Numbered from the stretch's first letter, positions 44,257 to 52,975 are shown. The stretch is 64,000 nt of DNA from Oscillospiraceae bacterium (GCA_017398725.1 JAFQFA010000002.1:186001-250000); one strand, 5' to 3'. The notes: generated by a model from the letters alone, not told the origin. Numbers and translations: made by a program.

Positions 44257-44535
44257 ATGGCTTATAAGATCCGTTATACGGATACGTCTGTAATTAAAAA
44301 CACCAAAGTTAATTTTAATTTACCGATAAAATGGGTTGCAGGAATATTGGTGTTACTGTTTTTGTGCGGCTTATTGCGGCTTGAATCTGTACAGAACTTA
44401 TTTATTCCGGGGGATCCGGCGGTGACAAGATCAGCTTTTTCCACATTTACCCGCGAGTTGCAGGAAGGGGAGAAGCTGCGAGATGCTGCAGCCGCCTTTT
44501 GTTTGCAAATCATTGAAAGCGAATCCCTTGAATAA
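44257..44535 (+). CDS. Small single-pass membrane protein
   Basis: The 92-residue protein starts at the ATG at 44257 after GGAGG; frames opening earlier run through the repeat and lack a site. It has a basic N-terminus, one transmembrane helix (about 25-43) and an exterior tail (ESVQNLFIPGDPAVTRSAF, then TFTRELQEGEKLRDAAAAF). It overlaps the site-2 protease gene. In Bacillus the protease SpoIVFB is preceded by its membrane tether SpoIVFA; this protein holds that position but has no M23 domain. Function unknown. Confidence 0.75.
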   Translation: MAYKIRYTDTSVIKNTKVNFNLPIKWVAGILVLLFLCGLLRLESVQNLFIPGDPAVTRSAFSTFTRELQEGEKLRDAAAAFCLQIIESESLE

Positions 44536-45109
44536 GAGAATCATCATTCGTCCGTCCATTTGCATCGGTCTGTGCATCAGCTTGTTTCTTTTGCCGGTTT
44601 CATGGGTTTTCGCGTGGTTAGCTGCGGTTATGATCCATGAAGCAGGGCATCTTTTGGCTATGAGAATCATGAATATCCCAATTCGAAGCATCTCCATAGA
44701 TCTGAAAGGCGCGATCATCGAAGCCGGTTATTTCTCGCCCGCCGAAGAATTCATTTGTGCGCTGGCCGGTCCGGTTGCAGGTCTGGGCTGCTTGCTTGTT
44801 GCAGCCCATTTCCCACTCCTTGCTGTGTGCGGGCTTGTACAGAGCACATATAATTTGCTGCCGTTTCCCGACTATGACGGCGGACGTATTCTGATGCTTA
44901 CATTATGCCGATTTCTTACACGGAATAAAGCCGAAGCGGTATATCGTTTAATATTACTTACTGCTTCTGTATTATTACTGCTTTTTGGTTTATTCACATG
45001 GTTTATTCTCCATCTTGGGCCCATGTTCCTTTTCGTTTGTATCATCCCGGTGGTCAAAAGCGGTGTAATAAAAATACCTTGCAAACAGAGCGAACAAATA
45101 GTACAATAA
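44483..45109 (+). CDS. Site-2 protease family (M50) metalloprotease, SpoIVFB-like
   Basis: An intramembrane zinc protease of about 208 residues with HEAGH at 52-56 in a transmembrane helix and the second metal motif NLLPFPDYDGGR, plus four to six membrane helices. SpoIVFB of this family cleaves pro-sigma-K in the mother cell during sporulation; the spore-forming context makes that role plausible but not shown. The start is uncertain: the ATG at 44483 has AGGGGAG 10 bases upstream and overlaps the preceding gene by 53 bases; TTG codons at 44513 and 44528 are alternatives. Confidence 0.85.
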   Translation: MLQPPFVCKSLKANPLNKRIIIRPSICIGLCISLFLLPVSWVFAWLAAVMIHEAGHLLAMRIMNIPIRSISIDLKGAIIEAGYFSPAEEFICALAGPVAGLGCLLVAAHFPLLAVCGLVQSTYNLLPFPDYDGGRILMLTLCRFLTRNKAEAVYRLILLTASVLLLLFGLFTWFILHLGPMFLFVCIIPVVKSGVIKIPCKQSEQIVQ

Positions 45110-45137
45110 CGAAAGCGATTAATGCGAGGTAATATAT

Positions 45138-46973
45138 ATGAATCAGTTGATCCAAAGGATTCTTCCTACGGTGCAAAAACCTGCCCGGTACACCGGTGGA
45201 GAATATAATGAAATAATCAAAAATAAAGAAGATGTCCGCGTGCGGGTTGCATTTTGCTTCCCGGATACCTACGAGATCGGCATGTCCAATGTGGGCATGC
45301 GTATTCTCTACGGTGTTATGAATGAGATGGATGGTGTTTGGTGTGAGCGTGTCTTTGCGCCTTGGGCCGATATGGAAGAGGCTATGAAGACAAACGCACT
45401 TCCTCTGTGGGCACTGGAAAGTCAGGATCCTATAAAGGATTTTGATATGATCGCCTTTACCATCGGTTATGAGATGTGCTACACCAATATCCTGAACATG
45501 CTGAAGCTGGCAGGCGTGCCCTTGCGCTCTGCCGATCGTCATGATCTAAAGAATATTGTTTATGCAGGCGGTGTTTGCGCCTTTAACCCCGAGCCATTGG
45601 CAGACTACATTGATTTCTTTGCGCTGGGTGAGGGTGAAGAGATCGCTGTGCAAATCGTAGAACTATACGATCGAGCCAAGCAGGGAAATTGGACCAAAGA
45701 AGAATACCTTCGCCAGATCGCGAAAGTTCCCGGCATCTATGTGCCGTCTATGTATGAGCATGTCTATCACGAAGACGGAACAATTCGTGAGATTGTAGTC
45801 GCCGAAGGTGCACCCAAGAAGGTAACAAAGCGGATCATTGAAGATCTGGACAACGCGTATTATCCCACAAAAATGATTGTACCCTCCACGGAAATCGTAC
45901 ATGATCGCGCAAATCTGGAGGTGTTCCGTGGCTGTATTCGGGGTTGCCGCTTCTGTCAGGCAGGTTTCTCCTGCCGTCCTGTCAGAAGAAAGAGCGCAGA
46001 TATACTGTACCGTCAAGCGGTGGAAACACTGGAAGATTCCGGACATAACGAGATCACACTTTCCAGCCTTTCTACCTCAGACTATCGTCAATTGCCGACT
46101 TTGACAGACGCCTTGATCCCTTACTGTAAGGACAACCGGATCAATTTGTCTGTGCCGTCTCTGCGGGCTGACAATTTTTCTCGGGAACTGATGCAAAAAC
46201 TGCAGACCCTGCGTAAGAGCGGCCTGACCTTTGCCGCAGAAGCCGGTACACAACGACTCCGTGATGTGATCAATAAGAATCTAACGGAGGAAGAGATCCT
46301 AACATCCTGCGCGATCGCCTTTGGCGGCGGCTGGAACAATGTTAAGCTTTATTTTATGTTGGGTCTGCCCACAGAGACGGACGAGGACGTATTGGGCATT
46401 GCAGAACTTGTGCATAAAGTGATTCTTTGCTGGAAAGAGCATGCATCCAATAAAAAGCGAGGTCTTCGCGTACATGTGGCAACGGCATTTTTCGTACCGA
46501 AGCCACACACGCCTTTCCAGTGGGAACAGCAGATCACGCCTGAGGAATATCTGCGCCGCTGTAAGCTCCTAAAAAGCCATCTGTATTCTAAGTCCGTGGA
46601 GTATAACTATCACGAGCCTTATTTGAGCCGTCTGGAGGCAGTTATGGCCCGTGGTGACCGCAGAGTAGGTGCTGTCATAGAGGCGGCTCTGGAACGGGGT
46701 GCACGCCTTGACGGGTGGGATGAGTTCTTTAACTATTCGGCTTGGTTGGATGCTTTTGACGCATGCGGCGTTGATCCGGAGCATTATACCGTCAGAGGTT
46801 ACGGCGAATCGGAGATCTTACCTTGGGACACCATAGATGTGGGTGTGCGCAAAGATTTCCTCCTAAGAGAGAAACGGCGTGCTTATGATGAAAAAGTAAC
46901 GCCTGACTGCAGATCCGCTTGTAGCGGCTGCGGTGCCGATCAATTGTTGCGGGAGGTAAAGTGCGATGCCTAG
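45138..46973 (+). CDS. B12-binding-domain radical SAM protein, TIGR03960 family
   Basis: The 611-residue protein has an N-terminal cobalamin-binding-like region (about 40-190) and a radical SAM core with the 4Fe-4S motif CIRGCRFC near residue 264-271, followed by EAGTQRLRDVINK. The C-terminus is cysteine-rich (CRSACSGCG). It belongs to the family encoded next to, or fused with, DUF2344 proteins in Firmicutes, often near ribonuclease G and ribosomal protein L21; those neighbours are absent here. The substrate is unknown. It overlaps the DUF2344 gene by 8 bases. Confidence 0.92.
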   Translation: MNQLIQRILPTVQKPARYTGGEYNEIIKNKEDVRVRVAFCFPDTYEIGMSNVGMRILYGVMNEMDGVWCERVFAPWADMEEAMKTNALPLWALESQDPIKDFDMIAFTIGYEMCYTNILNMLKLAGVPLRSADRHDLKNIVYAGGVCAFNPEPLADYIDFFALGEGEEIAVQIVELYDRAKQGNWTKEEYLRQIAKVPGIYVPSMYEHVYHEDGTIREIVVAEGAPKKVTKRIIEDLDNAYYPTKMIVPSTEIVHDRANLEVFRGCIRGCRFCQAGFSCRPVRRKSADILYRQAVETLEDSGHNEITLSSLSTSDYRQLPTLTDALIPYCKDNRINLSVPSLRADNFSRELMQKLQTLRKSGLTFAAEAGTQRLRDVINKNLTEEEILTSCAIAFGGGWNNVKLYFMLGLPTETDEDVLGIAELVHKVILCWKEHASNKKRGLRVHVATAFFVPKPHTPFQWEQQITPEEYLRRCKLLKSHLYSKSVEYNYHEPYLSRLEAVMARGDRRVGAVIEAALERGARLDGWDEFFNYSAWLDAFDACGVDPEHYTVRGYGESEILPWDTIDVGVRKDFLLREKRRAYDEKVTPDCRSACSGCGADQLLREVKCDA

Positions 46974-47622
46974 ATTGCTGTTTGAAAAAGTTGGTCGCTC
47001 TGTATGGATCTCCCACCTTGACCTGATGCGGTTGTTCCAGCGGGCCTTTAAGCGGGCAGGGCTGAAACTGAAACACACCCAAGGTTTTAATCCCAGACCA
47101 TCCGTTTCTATTGCACTGCCATTATCTGTGGGCGTGGAAAGTGAATGTGAACTGCTGGATTTTGATTTGGAAGGGGAGTACACCATTGATACGATTGCGG
47201 ACAAGCTCAACGCCGCTTTAGTAGAGGGCGTCCGGGTCAAGCGGGTATATGATGCCGGCAAAAAAATCGGTGCACTTTCTCTTCTTAATTGCAAGCTTAC
47301 GCTTAAGTATCATAGTGACATGAATGAAAGAACTGCAGAAATGATCGATGCACTATTTGAACGGGAGACGATCATTCTTCCCAAAAAGACAAAGAGCGGT
47401 GTGCAGGAGTTGGATATTATTCCAATGATCAAACGCCATAGCACTTGCTGTATCGACCAGCATACTATAGTGATGGATGCACTGATCTGTTGTCAAAATC
47501 CCACTTTGAATCCGGCCCAGTTGGTCCTTGCAATTGAAACCTTTTTGCCGGAGATGAAACCCGATTTCAGTCAGTGCAGGCGTGTTGAAATCTACGACAT
47601 AAACGAAACTGTATTCAGGTAA
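46966..47622 (+). CDS. DUF2344, radical SAM-linked protein (TIGR03936)
   Basis: The 218-residue protein shows the family start LLFEKVGRSVWISHLDLMRL, then QRAFKRAGL and QGFNPRPSVSIALPLSVGVES. It always accompanies the radical SAM protein encoded just upstream, with which it overlaps, and is thought to act with it, perhaps as an RNA-binding partner; no activity is established. Confidence 0.92.
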   Translation: MPRLLFEKVGRSVWISHLDLMRLFQRAFKRAGLKLKHTQGFNPRPSVSIALPLSVGVESECELLDFDLEGEYTIDTIADKLNAALVEGVRVKRVYDAGKKIGALSLLNCKLTLKYHSDMNERTAEMIDALFERETIILPKKTKSGVQELDIIPMIKRHSTCCIDQHTIVMDALICCQNPTLNPAQLVLAIETFLPEMKPDFSQCRRVEIYDINETVFR

Positions 47623-47633
47623 GGAGAGTTTAT

Positions 47634-47858
47634 ATGGAGATCAATCCCAATTATACCCTTGAAGATTGTCCCATTTGCCGCGGAAGCGGTTTTGTGGTTC
47701 ACGAAGGCGGATGGAATGTTCAGGTAGAATGTGCGGACTGCAGTGCGCACACTGTGTATGTGGACTATTCCAATGATGTTGAAAAGAAGAAAGCAGAAGA
47801 GCAGGTAGTCATGCTTTGGAATATGGGTAAGGTCATCAAGCAGGATTCCGGCGGCTAA
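47634..47858 (+). CDS. Lar-like zinc-ribbon protein
   Basis: The 74-residue protein has CPICRG and, 20 residues on, CADC, forming a CX2C-CX2C zinc ribbon, and ends with the EEQVVMLWNMG helix. This layout is that of the Lar restriction-alleviation family, small proteins usually found in phages where Lar moderates type I restriction. Here it sits 11 bases after the DUF2344 gene in a housekeeping operon, so the phage role is doubtful. AAGGAGAG precedes the ATG. Confidence 0.75.
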   Translation: MEINPNYTLEDCPICRGSGFVVHEGGWNVQVECADCSAHTVYVDYSNDVEKKKAEEQVVMLWNMGKVIKQDSGG

Positions 47859-47960
47859 ACGAACGGTTAAAATTCACTGAAAAAATTTTTAAAATAATGC
47901 TTGCTTTTTTTGACAGCATGTGCTAATATACTGTGGCGGTCGAAAGACGCAAGCATATAT

Positions 47961-48037
47961 CCGGGTGTGGCGAAGTTTGGTATCGCGCTTGAATGGGGTT
48001 CAAGAGGCCTCGAGTTCGAATCTCGACACTCGGACCA
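47961..48037 (+). tRNA. tRNA-Pro, anticodon GGG
   Basis: A 77-base cloverleaf with acceptor CCGGGTG/CACTCGG, anticodon stem CTTGA/TCAAG around loop ATGGGGT (anticodon GGG), T loop TTCGAAT and encoded CCA. It is a near paralogue of the tRNA-Pro(CGG) 4 kb upstream. TTGACA at 47910-47915 and TATACT at 47927-47932 are too close to be a normal promoter pair, so its promoter is unclear. Confidence 0.95.
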
Positions 48038-48068
48038 AAACGGGACAGCATAAGCTGTCCCGTTTTTC
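48038..48068 (+). terminator. Terminator after tRNA-Pro(GGG)
   Basis: AAACGGGACAGC pairs perfectly with GCTGTCCCGTTT, followed by a T run. Confidence 0.92.
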
Positions 48069-48090
48069 TTTAATTTTTGCAAAATAGCAC

Positions 48091-48119
48091 TTGATTTCTA
48101 TAAAATACCATGCTATAAT
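48091..48119 (+). promoter_or_regulatory. Sigma-A promoter of rplS
   Basis: TTGATT and a perfect TATAAT are 17 bases apart. Confidence 0.85.
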
Positions 48120-48125
48120 ACATCG

Positions 48126-48205
48126 GTCTGAAAAAACGGTGAGTCCTCTGCAGCGCCGGGAGCCATATCGCCGGAGCAAACGCTGTATGAACGCCCAATA
48201 ATAAG
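48126..48205 (+). ncRNA. Probable structured leader of rplS (L19 leader-like)
   Basis: Between promoter and ribosome site lies a nested hairpin: CAGCG (48151-48155) with CGCTG (48181-48185), enclosing CCGG (48156-48159) with CCGG (48171-48174). Ribosomal protein leaders of this kind bind L19 to repress their own mRNA in Firmicutes; membership in that family is inferred by eye only. Confidence 0.5.
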
Positions 48206-48217
48206 GAGGACAAAGAT

Positions 48218-48559
48218 ATGGATTTGGTTAAGGCCCTGTCCAGCCAGTACATGAAGGAAGAGCTGCCCGAAATGCGGGTTGGCGACACTGTTCGTGTGCA
48301 TGTGCGGATCAAGGAAGGTTCCCGTGAGCGTATTCAGGTGTTCGAAGGCACCATCATCGCTCGCAAGCATGGCGGCATTGGTGAGACCATCACTGTGCGC
48401 CGTGTCAGCTACGGCGTTGGCTGTGAAAAGGTTTTCCCTGTTCACTCTCCCAACGTTGCTATGGTCGAAACTGTTCGTCAGGGTAAGGTACGCCGCGCTA
48501 AGCTGTACTACCTGCGTGAGCGCTTCGGCAAGGCTGCTAAGATCAAGGAAAAAGTTTGA
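48218..48559 (+). CDS. rplS: 50S ribosomal protein L19
   Basis: L19 sits at the subunit interface near the L14 bridge. The 113-residue protein is full length, with [32 protein letters not shown], the FPVHSPNV loop and the C-terminal [25 protein letters not shown] precedes the ATG. It has its own promoter and terminator; the usual trmD-rimM neighbours are not here. Confidence 0.98.
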   Translation: MDLVKALSSQYMKEELPEMRVGDTVRVHVRIKEGSRERIQVFEGTIIARKHGGIGETITVRRVSYGVGCEKVFPVHSPNVAMVETVRQGKVRRAKLYYLRERFGKAAKIKEKV

Positions 48560-48572
48560 TCCAAAAAAGAAT

Positions 48573-48601
48573 AAAAAAAGAGGGGTAACCCTCTTTTTTT
48601 A
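48573..48601 (+). terminator. Terminator after rplS
   Basis: AAAAAAAGAGGG pairs with CCCTCTTTTTTT, 14 bases past the stop. Confidence 0.9.
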
Positions 48602-48644
48602 TTGCCCAAAATGGTTTATAATGTGCAAAAAGGAGGCTCGTGAA

Positions 48645-49265
48645 ATGGATTTTGAACAGGATCAGCCGGCAAACGATAAAGCCGTTTCTAAAACCGTAAA
48701 AGAGGATGTTAAGAAGAATATATTGGCATATCTGCATGATTTTGTATGTCTAGTGGCCGGTGTTGTGCTTTTGTTCTCTCTTTGCTTCCGCGTTGTTGTT
48801 GTTTCCGGACCTTCTATGAATAATACTTTATATGACGGTGACTGGCTGCTGCTTTTGGGAAATGTCTTTTATACAAATCCGCAGCAAGGGGATGTGATCG
48901 TTGCCTCCAAGGATTCTTTTGAAAACGGGACGCCGATTATTAAGCGCGTGATCGCAACCGCCGGTCAAACGGTGGATATTGATTTTCAAAACGGCATTGT
49001 GTATGTAGATGGAACTGCCATTGAAGAGCCGTATATTCGTACCGCAACAACCACCTTTGAGGGTGTAAATTTCCCGATTACCGTATCTGAAGGTTGTATT
49101 TTTGTGATGGGTGACAATCGGGATAATTCCAAAGACAGCCGTAGCCCCGACATTGGCTTGATCGACAAGCGCGAGATCCTCGGTAAGGCTTTATTTTTGT
49201 TTGTTCCCGGCACGAACAAGGGGTTGGAACAACGGGATTTTTCCAGAATTGGGGTGGTGAACTGA
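48645..49265 (+). CDS. lepB: Signal peptidase I
   Basis: The enzyme removes signal peptides from exported proteins outside the membrane. The 206-residue, single-membrane-helix (about 30-52) S26 protease has the catalytic Ser in GPSMNNTL, the Lys in IIKRVIATAGQ, and box E GDNRDNSKDSR. The ATG at 48645 follows AGGAGG; a much longer frame running back through rplS is spurious. Its stop overlaps the rbgA start as TGATG. Confidence 0.95.
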   Translation: MDFEQDQPANDKAVSKTVKEDVKKNILAYLHDFVCLVAGVVLLFSLCFRVVVVSGPSMNNTLYDGDWLLLLGNVFYTNPQQGDVIVASKDSFENGTPIIKRVIATAGQTVDIDFQNGIVYVDGTAIEEPYIRTATTTFEGVNFPITVSEGCIFVMGDNRDNSKDSRSPDIGLIDKREILGKALFLFVPGTNKGLEQRDFSRIGVVN

Positions 49266-50125
49266 TGCAGGAACAGTTGAATATTCAGTGGTATCCGGGT
49301 CATATGACCAAAACCCGTCGCCAGATCGAAGCAGACCTGAAGCTGGTAGATGCCGTTTGTGAGATCGTCGATGCCCGTATCCCGGCTTCCAGTCGAAATC
49401 CGGATATTGATTCCATCTGCGGCTCAAAGCCCCGTGTGATCGTACTGAACCGCGCAGATCTTGCCGATCCGGAAGCAACAAAACAGTGGTTGGCTTATTA
49501 TAAATCCAAAGGATTCTCCGCGTTGGCAACGGATTGCAAGTCCAAGCGGGGTATCGGTGATTTCGTGCCTGCTGTCAGATCTGTTTTAAAAGAAAAGATC
49601 CAGCGCAATGAAGCAAAGGGTATGCATAAAGCTCTGAAAATTATGATTGTCGGTATTCCCAATGTTGGTAAATCAACTTTTATTAACCAGATTTCCGGCA
49701 GAAAGGGTGCAAAAGCCGAAAATCGTCCGGGTGTTACAAGAGGTAAGCAGTGGGTAACAGTAGATAACAGCTTGCTGCTTTTGGATACGCCCGGTATTCT
49801 GTGGCCCAAATTTGAGGATCCGCAGGTTGGCATGAAGCTGGCTTACACCGGTGCGGTAAAAGAAAATGTAATCGATACAGAAGAGCTTGCTTGCCACTTG
49901 ATGGAGCTGTTCGGTCGCTATTATCCAAACATTCTTGCTGATCGATACAAGGTGAAAATTGAAGGCGAAATGCCGGGTTATGAACTACTTGAGGCAGCCG
50001 GAAAGAACCGCGGCTATCTGCTCGCCCGGGGTGAGATCCACACGGAGCGTATGGCAAAGGTGCTTTTAGATGAGTATCGCGGCGGTAAATTAGGCCGCCT
50101 GACATTTGAGTTGCCGGAGGAATGA
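49265..50125 (+). CDS. rbgA: Ribosome biogenesis GTPase YlqF/RbgA
   Basis: RbgA drives late 50S subunit maturation in Firmicutes. The 286-residue circularly permuted GTPase has G4 (LNRADL, about 58-63) before G1 (GIPNVGKST, about 128-136), G2, and G3 DTPGILWPK, and a C-terminal ANTAR-like domain (about 200-286). The N-terminus IQWYPGHMTK is diagnostic. It links rplS/lepB with rnhB, the common Firmicutes order. Confidence 0.96.
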   Translation: MQEQLNIQWYPGHMTKTRRQIEADLKLVDAVCEIVDARIPASSRNPDIDSICGSKPRVIVLNRADLADPEATKQWLAYYKSKGFSALATDCKSKRGIGDFVPAVRSVLKEKIQRNEAKGMHKALKIMIVGIPNVGKSTFINQISGRKGAKAENRPGVTRGKQWVTVDNSLLLLDTPGILWPKFEDPQVGMKLAYTGAVKENVIDTEELACHLMELFGRYYPNILADRYKVKIEGEMPGYELLEAAGKNRGYLLARGEIHTERMAKVLLDEYRGGKLGRLTFELPEE

Positions 50126-50127
50126 TC

Positions 50128-50742
50128 ATGAGTCAGACAGATATGTGGCAATTTGAAAATCTTGCTTTGGAGAACGGTTTCCGGATGATCTGCGGTGTAG
50201 ATGAAGCGGGCAGAGGACCGCTTGCAGGACCTGTCTGTGCCGCAGCCGTTATCTTACCGCCTCATATTGAAATTCCCGGTTTGAATGACAGCAAAAAGCT
50301 TACCGATAAGAAACGCAGAGAACTTTTTCCGGTTATTCAGGAAAAGGCGTTGGCATACGGTATTGCCTTTGCTGATGAAAAAGAGATCGATACTGTCAAT
50401 ATCCTGCAAGCGACTTATTTGGCAATGCAGCGTGCCGTCAGTCAGCTAACATGTACACCGGACTATATTTTAGTAGACGGAAACAGAGCGCCGGATTTTC
50501 AAATTCCCGCTGAAACAGTTGTAAAAGGGGATAGTCTCAGTGCCAGTATCGCTGCAGCTTCTGTGCTTGCTAAGGTCACCCGGGACGATTTAATGCTCAA
50601 ACTTGCGGAAGAATACCCGCAGTACAGATTTGATATCCATAAAGGTTACGGTACAAAAGCCCATTATGAGGCGTTACGTACATACGGACCGAGCCCCATT
50701 CACCGACTGACTTTCCTAAAGAAATTCTATGGCACGGAATAA
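50128..50742 (+). CDS. rnhB: Ribonuclease HII
   Basis: RNase HII removes misincorporated ribonucleotides and RNA primers from DNA. The 204-residue protein has the catalytic acids in GVDEAGRGPLAGPV, VDGNRAP and the ILAKVTRD-like SVLAKVTRDDLM. The second of two ATGs (50128) is preferred since GGAGGA ends right at the first. It overlaps yraN by 14 bases. Confidence 0.96.
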   Translation: MSQTDMWQFENLALENGFRMICGVDEAGRGPLAGPVCAAAVILPPHIEIPGLNDSKKLTDKKRRELFPVIQEKALAYGIAFADEKEIDTVNILQATYLAMQRAVSQLTCTPDYILVDGNRAPDFQIPAETVVKGDSLSASIAAASVLAKVTRDDLMLKLAEEYPQYRFDIHKGYGTKAHYEALRTYGPSPIHRLTFLKKFYGTE

Positions 50743-51094
50743 TATTGTAGGCGCTTGGGGGGAATCGTTGGCAGCAGAATATCTCCGGAAGAAGCGCTAT
50801 ACTTTGGTTGCGGCAAATTATAGCTCCCGTTTCGGAGAGATCGACCTGATCGCACATAACCGCAAATACCTCGTATTTGTTGAGGTGAAACTGCGCAAAT
50901 CGGCAGATTTTGCTGCAGCTGCGGAATTTGTGGACCATAAAAAACAGAACCGATTGAGATTGACTGCTCAGCTATATCTTGCCGAAAATCCAACCCATCT
51001 GCAGCCCCGTTTTGATGTTATTGAGATTTATGCACCACAAGGGATCCGAACGGATAATCCCGTTATTAATCATATGGAGGATGCTTTCCAATGA
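50729..51094 (+). CDS. yraN: UPF0102/YraN family nuclease-fold protein
   Basis: The 121-residue protein has the restriction-endonuclease-like motifs of the family: GAWGESLAAEYL, RFGEIDLIA and FVEVKLRKS. Its cellular role is not established. As in many bacteria it follows rnhB directly, and its stop overlaps the dipeptidase start (ATGA). Confidence 0.93.
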   Translation: MARNNIVGAWGESLAAEYLRKKRYTLVAANYSSRFGEIDLIAHNRKYLVFVEVKLRKSADFAAAAEFVDHKKQNRLRLTAQLYLAENPTHLQPRFDVIEIYAPQGIRTDNPVINHMEDAFQ

Positions 51095-52032
51095 ATTTTC
51101 CTGTTTTCGATTTGCATTGTGATACTGCATATGTGTTAAGCGGTTTGTCCGGTAAACCAAAGGCTTCTCTTCGTAATAATGACGGTCATATTGATCTTTC
51201 TCGGGCAAGTACCCTAAGTAATTATGCGCAGTGCTTTGCCTGTTTTACCTCACCTTTGGAAAAATATAATCCAGTTGATGCATTTGAAAAGCAACTTTCT
51301 ACAATTATCCGGGAAATTGAGACAAATGCTGATCTGATCCGCATTGCATATAACGCATCCGATATTGATGAGAATGCAAAAAACGGTATTATGTCTGCAA
51401 TTCTAACAATTGAAGGTCCGGCTGGATTCGGTTTTGACCCTGAGTTGCTGGGTGACTTGTATAATGTAGGCTTTCGGATCACTACATTGGGATGGAATGA
51501 AAATAATCCGCTTACTGGATCCAATCAAACGGGGGGCGGCTTGACGGATTTAGGAAGCGCATATGTTCGGGAAGCTCAGCGCTTGGGAATGCTGGTGGAT
51601 GTTAGCCATATCAGTGATGAGGGTTTTTGGGATATTATGGATATTACCCAAGCACCGATCGTCGCTACCCATTCAAATAGTCGAAGCATTTGCGATGTCA
51701 GCCGTAATCTATCGGATGAAATGTTCCTTGCTATTTGCAGGACAGGCGGCGTGGCCGGAATCAATATGTATTCGGCTTTTGTCGGCGAAGATCCTACCCT
51801 TGACCGACTGTGCGATCATATTCTGCATTTCATGGAGCTTGATCCTTCCGGAAAACATATTTCCCTTGGTGGAGATCTGGACGGTTGTGATACCCTTTGC
51901 CACGGAATTGCCAATATCGCCGACTACCCGCGCATTGCAGGGCGACTGATCGAACGCGGCCTATCAGAGCAAACGGTGCAGGATATTTTTTGGAACAACG
52001 CCATGGAGGTGTTTAAAAAATGCTCTACATGA
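51091..52032 (+). CDS. Membrane dipeptidase family (M19) metallopeptidase
   Basis: M19 enzymes are zinc dipeptidases that cleave L-Xaa-D-Xaa and similar dipeptides. The 313-residue protein has metal ligands in DLHCDT (near residue 7-12), the bridging Glu in LTIEGPAG, His in VDVSHISDEGF and THSNSR, and the Asp in GGDLDGCD. There is no signal peptide, so it probably acts on imported peptides or cell wall fragments in the cytosol. It overlaps its neighbours on both sides. Confidence 0.92.
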   Translation: MNFPVFDLHCDTAYVLSGLSGKPKASLRNNDGHIDLSRASTLSNYAQCFACFTSPLEKYNPVDAFEKQLSTIIREIETNADLIRIAYNASDIDENAKNGIMSAILTIEGPAGFGFDPELLGDLYNVGFRITTLGWNENNPLTGSNQTGGGLTDLGSAYVREAQRLGMLVDVSHISDEGFWDIMDITQAPIVATHSNSRSICDVSRNLSDEMFLAICRTGGVAGINMYSAFVGEDPTLDRLCDHILHFMELDPSGKHISLGGDLDGCDTLCHGIANIADYPRIAGRLIERGLSEQTVQDIFWNNAMEVFKKCST

Positions 52033-52964
52033 CAACCAGAGACGATCATGATGCATTTACATCCCACAAAGCATTGCTTGAAAATAGCGCACCGGACGGC
52101 GGGCTGTATATTCCCTATAAACTGCCGATGTTTTCAAAAGAACAAATATCGAGTTTTATCAATCTCAGCTTCGCAGAAACAGTAGCAAAAATGTTAAATC
52201 TATTCTTTTCTGCCCAACTCAACAGTTGGGATATTGACTTCTGTCTGGGCAGAAACCCTTTGAAATTAGGATATCCCGGTCGTAAATCAGTAGTTTTAGA
52301 AACATGGCATAATCCCGGCAGGTCCTACGCCTACGCAGCAAACAGCCTGAACACCCTCTTAATAAAAGACAAGAAAGGACAGGTAAGTAGTTGGACCGGC
52401 GTTGCGATCACGATTGCTTTTATGTTCGGTGCGTACGTGGAGCTTTGCAAAGAAAATATCTTGCAACCTCATGATTCCTTTGATATCTGCGTCCGTGCCG
52501 GAGATTTTACTGAACCGGCCGCAGCACTGTATTGCAAACAAATGGGCTTGCCTATACAAAAAATCATTATCTGCACAAAGGAAAACAGTGCAGTATGGGA
52601 TCTCGTGAATCACGGACAGTTTGGTACCGCGCTGCTTCACCCGAAACAGAAGCTGGGTATGGAACGATTGATTCGTTCGATCTTTGACAGCACAGAGGTA
52701 GCCCATTACAAAGCAGCTTGTGAACGGCATGGTGTTTACACCCTCTCTGAGGAAAATAATCTTGTGCTGGCTGAACATATTTTTGCTGCAGTAATCGGCA
52801 GTGAACGTTCAAACAATTTTGCCGGTAACGTTTTTAATGCTTGCGGTTATCCGCTGGATCCGGATGCAGCAATTTGTTATGCCGGCGTTCAGGATTACCG
52901 GGCAAAAACCGGGCAGGGGAGTCTTGCTGTTCTTTTTGGTCATATAGCGCAATCTGATTCTTGA
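52020..52964 (+). CDS. Threonine-synthase-like protein lacking the catalytic core
   Basis: The 314-residue protein begins like ThrC (TTRDDHDAFTSHKAL, then ENSAPDGGLYIP) and ends like it (FDICVRAGDFTEPAAALYCKQ, then MGLPIQKIIICTKENSAVWDLV). In between, the PLP segment HGPTXAFKD is replaced by HNPGRSYAY, with Ala104 where the PLP lysine should be, and about 100 residues including the SGDTG phosphate loop are missing. True ThrC is near 500 residues. The frame is intact, so it looks like a maintained pseudoenzyme rather than decay. Overlaps the dipeptidase gene by 13 bases. Confidence 0.8.
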   Translation: MLYMTTRDDHDAFTSHKALLENSAPDGGLYIPYKLPMFSKEQISSFINLSFAETVAKMLNLFFSAQLNSWDIDFCLGRNPLKLGYPGRKSVVLETWHNPGRSYAYAANSLNTLLIKDKKGQVSSWTGVAITIAFMFGAYVELCKENILQPHDSFDICVRAGDFTEPAAALYCKQMGLPIQKIIICTKENSAVWDLVNHGQFGTALLHPKQKLGMERLIRSIFDSTEVAHYKAACERHGVYTLSEENNLVLAEHIFAAVIGSERSNNFAGNVFNACGYPLDPDAAICYAGVQDYRAKTGQGSLAVLFGHIAQSDS

Positions 52965-52975
52965 GGTGATATGAA

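Noticed and set aside
47910-47932. TTGACA/TATACT promoter for tRNA-Pro(GGG)
   Set aside because: The spacer is only 11 bases, too short for a sigma-A promoter.
48279-48644. Longer frame upstream of lepB
   Set aside because: It overlaps rplS and its terminator; the ATG at 48645 has the ribosome site and gives normal signal peptidase length.
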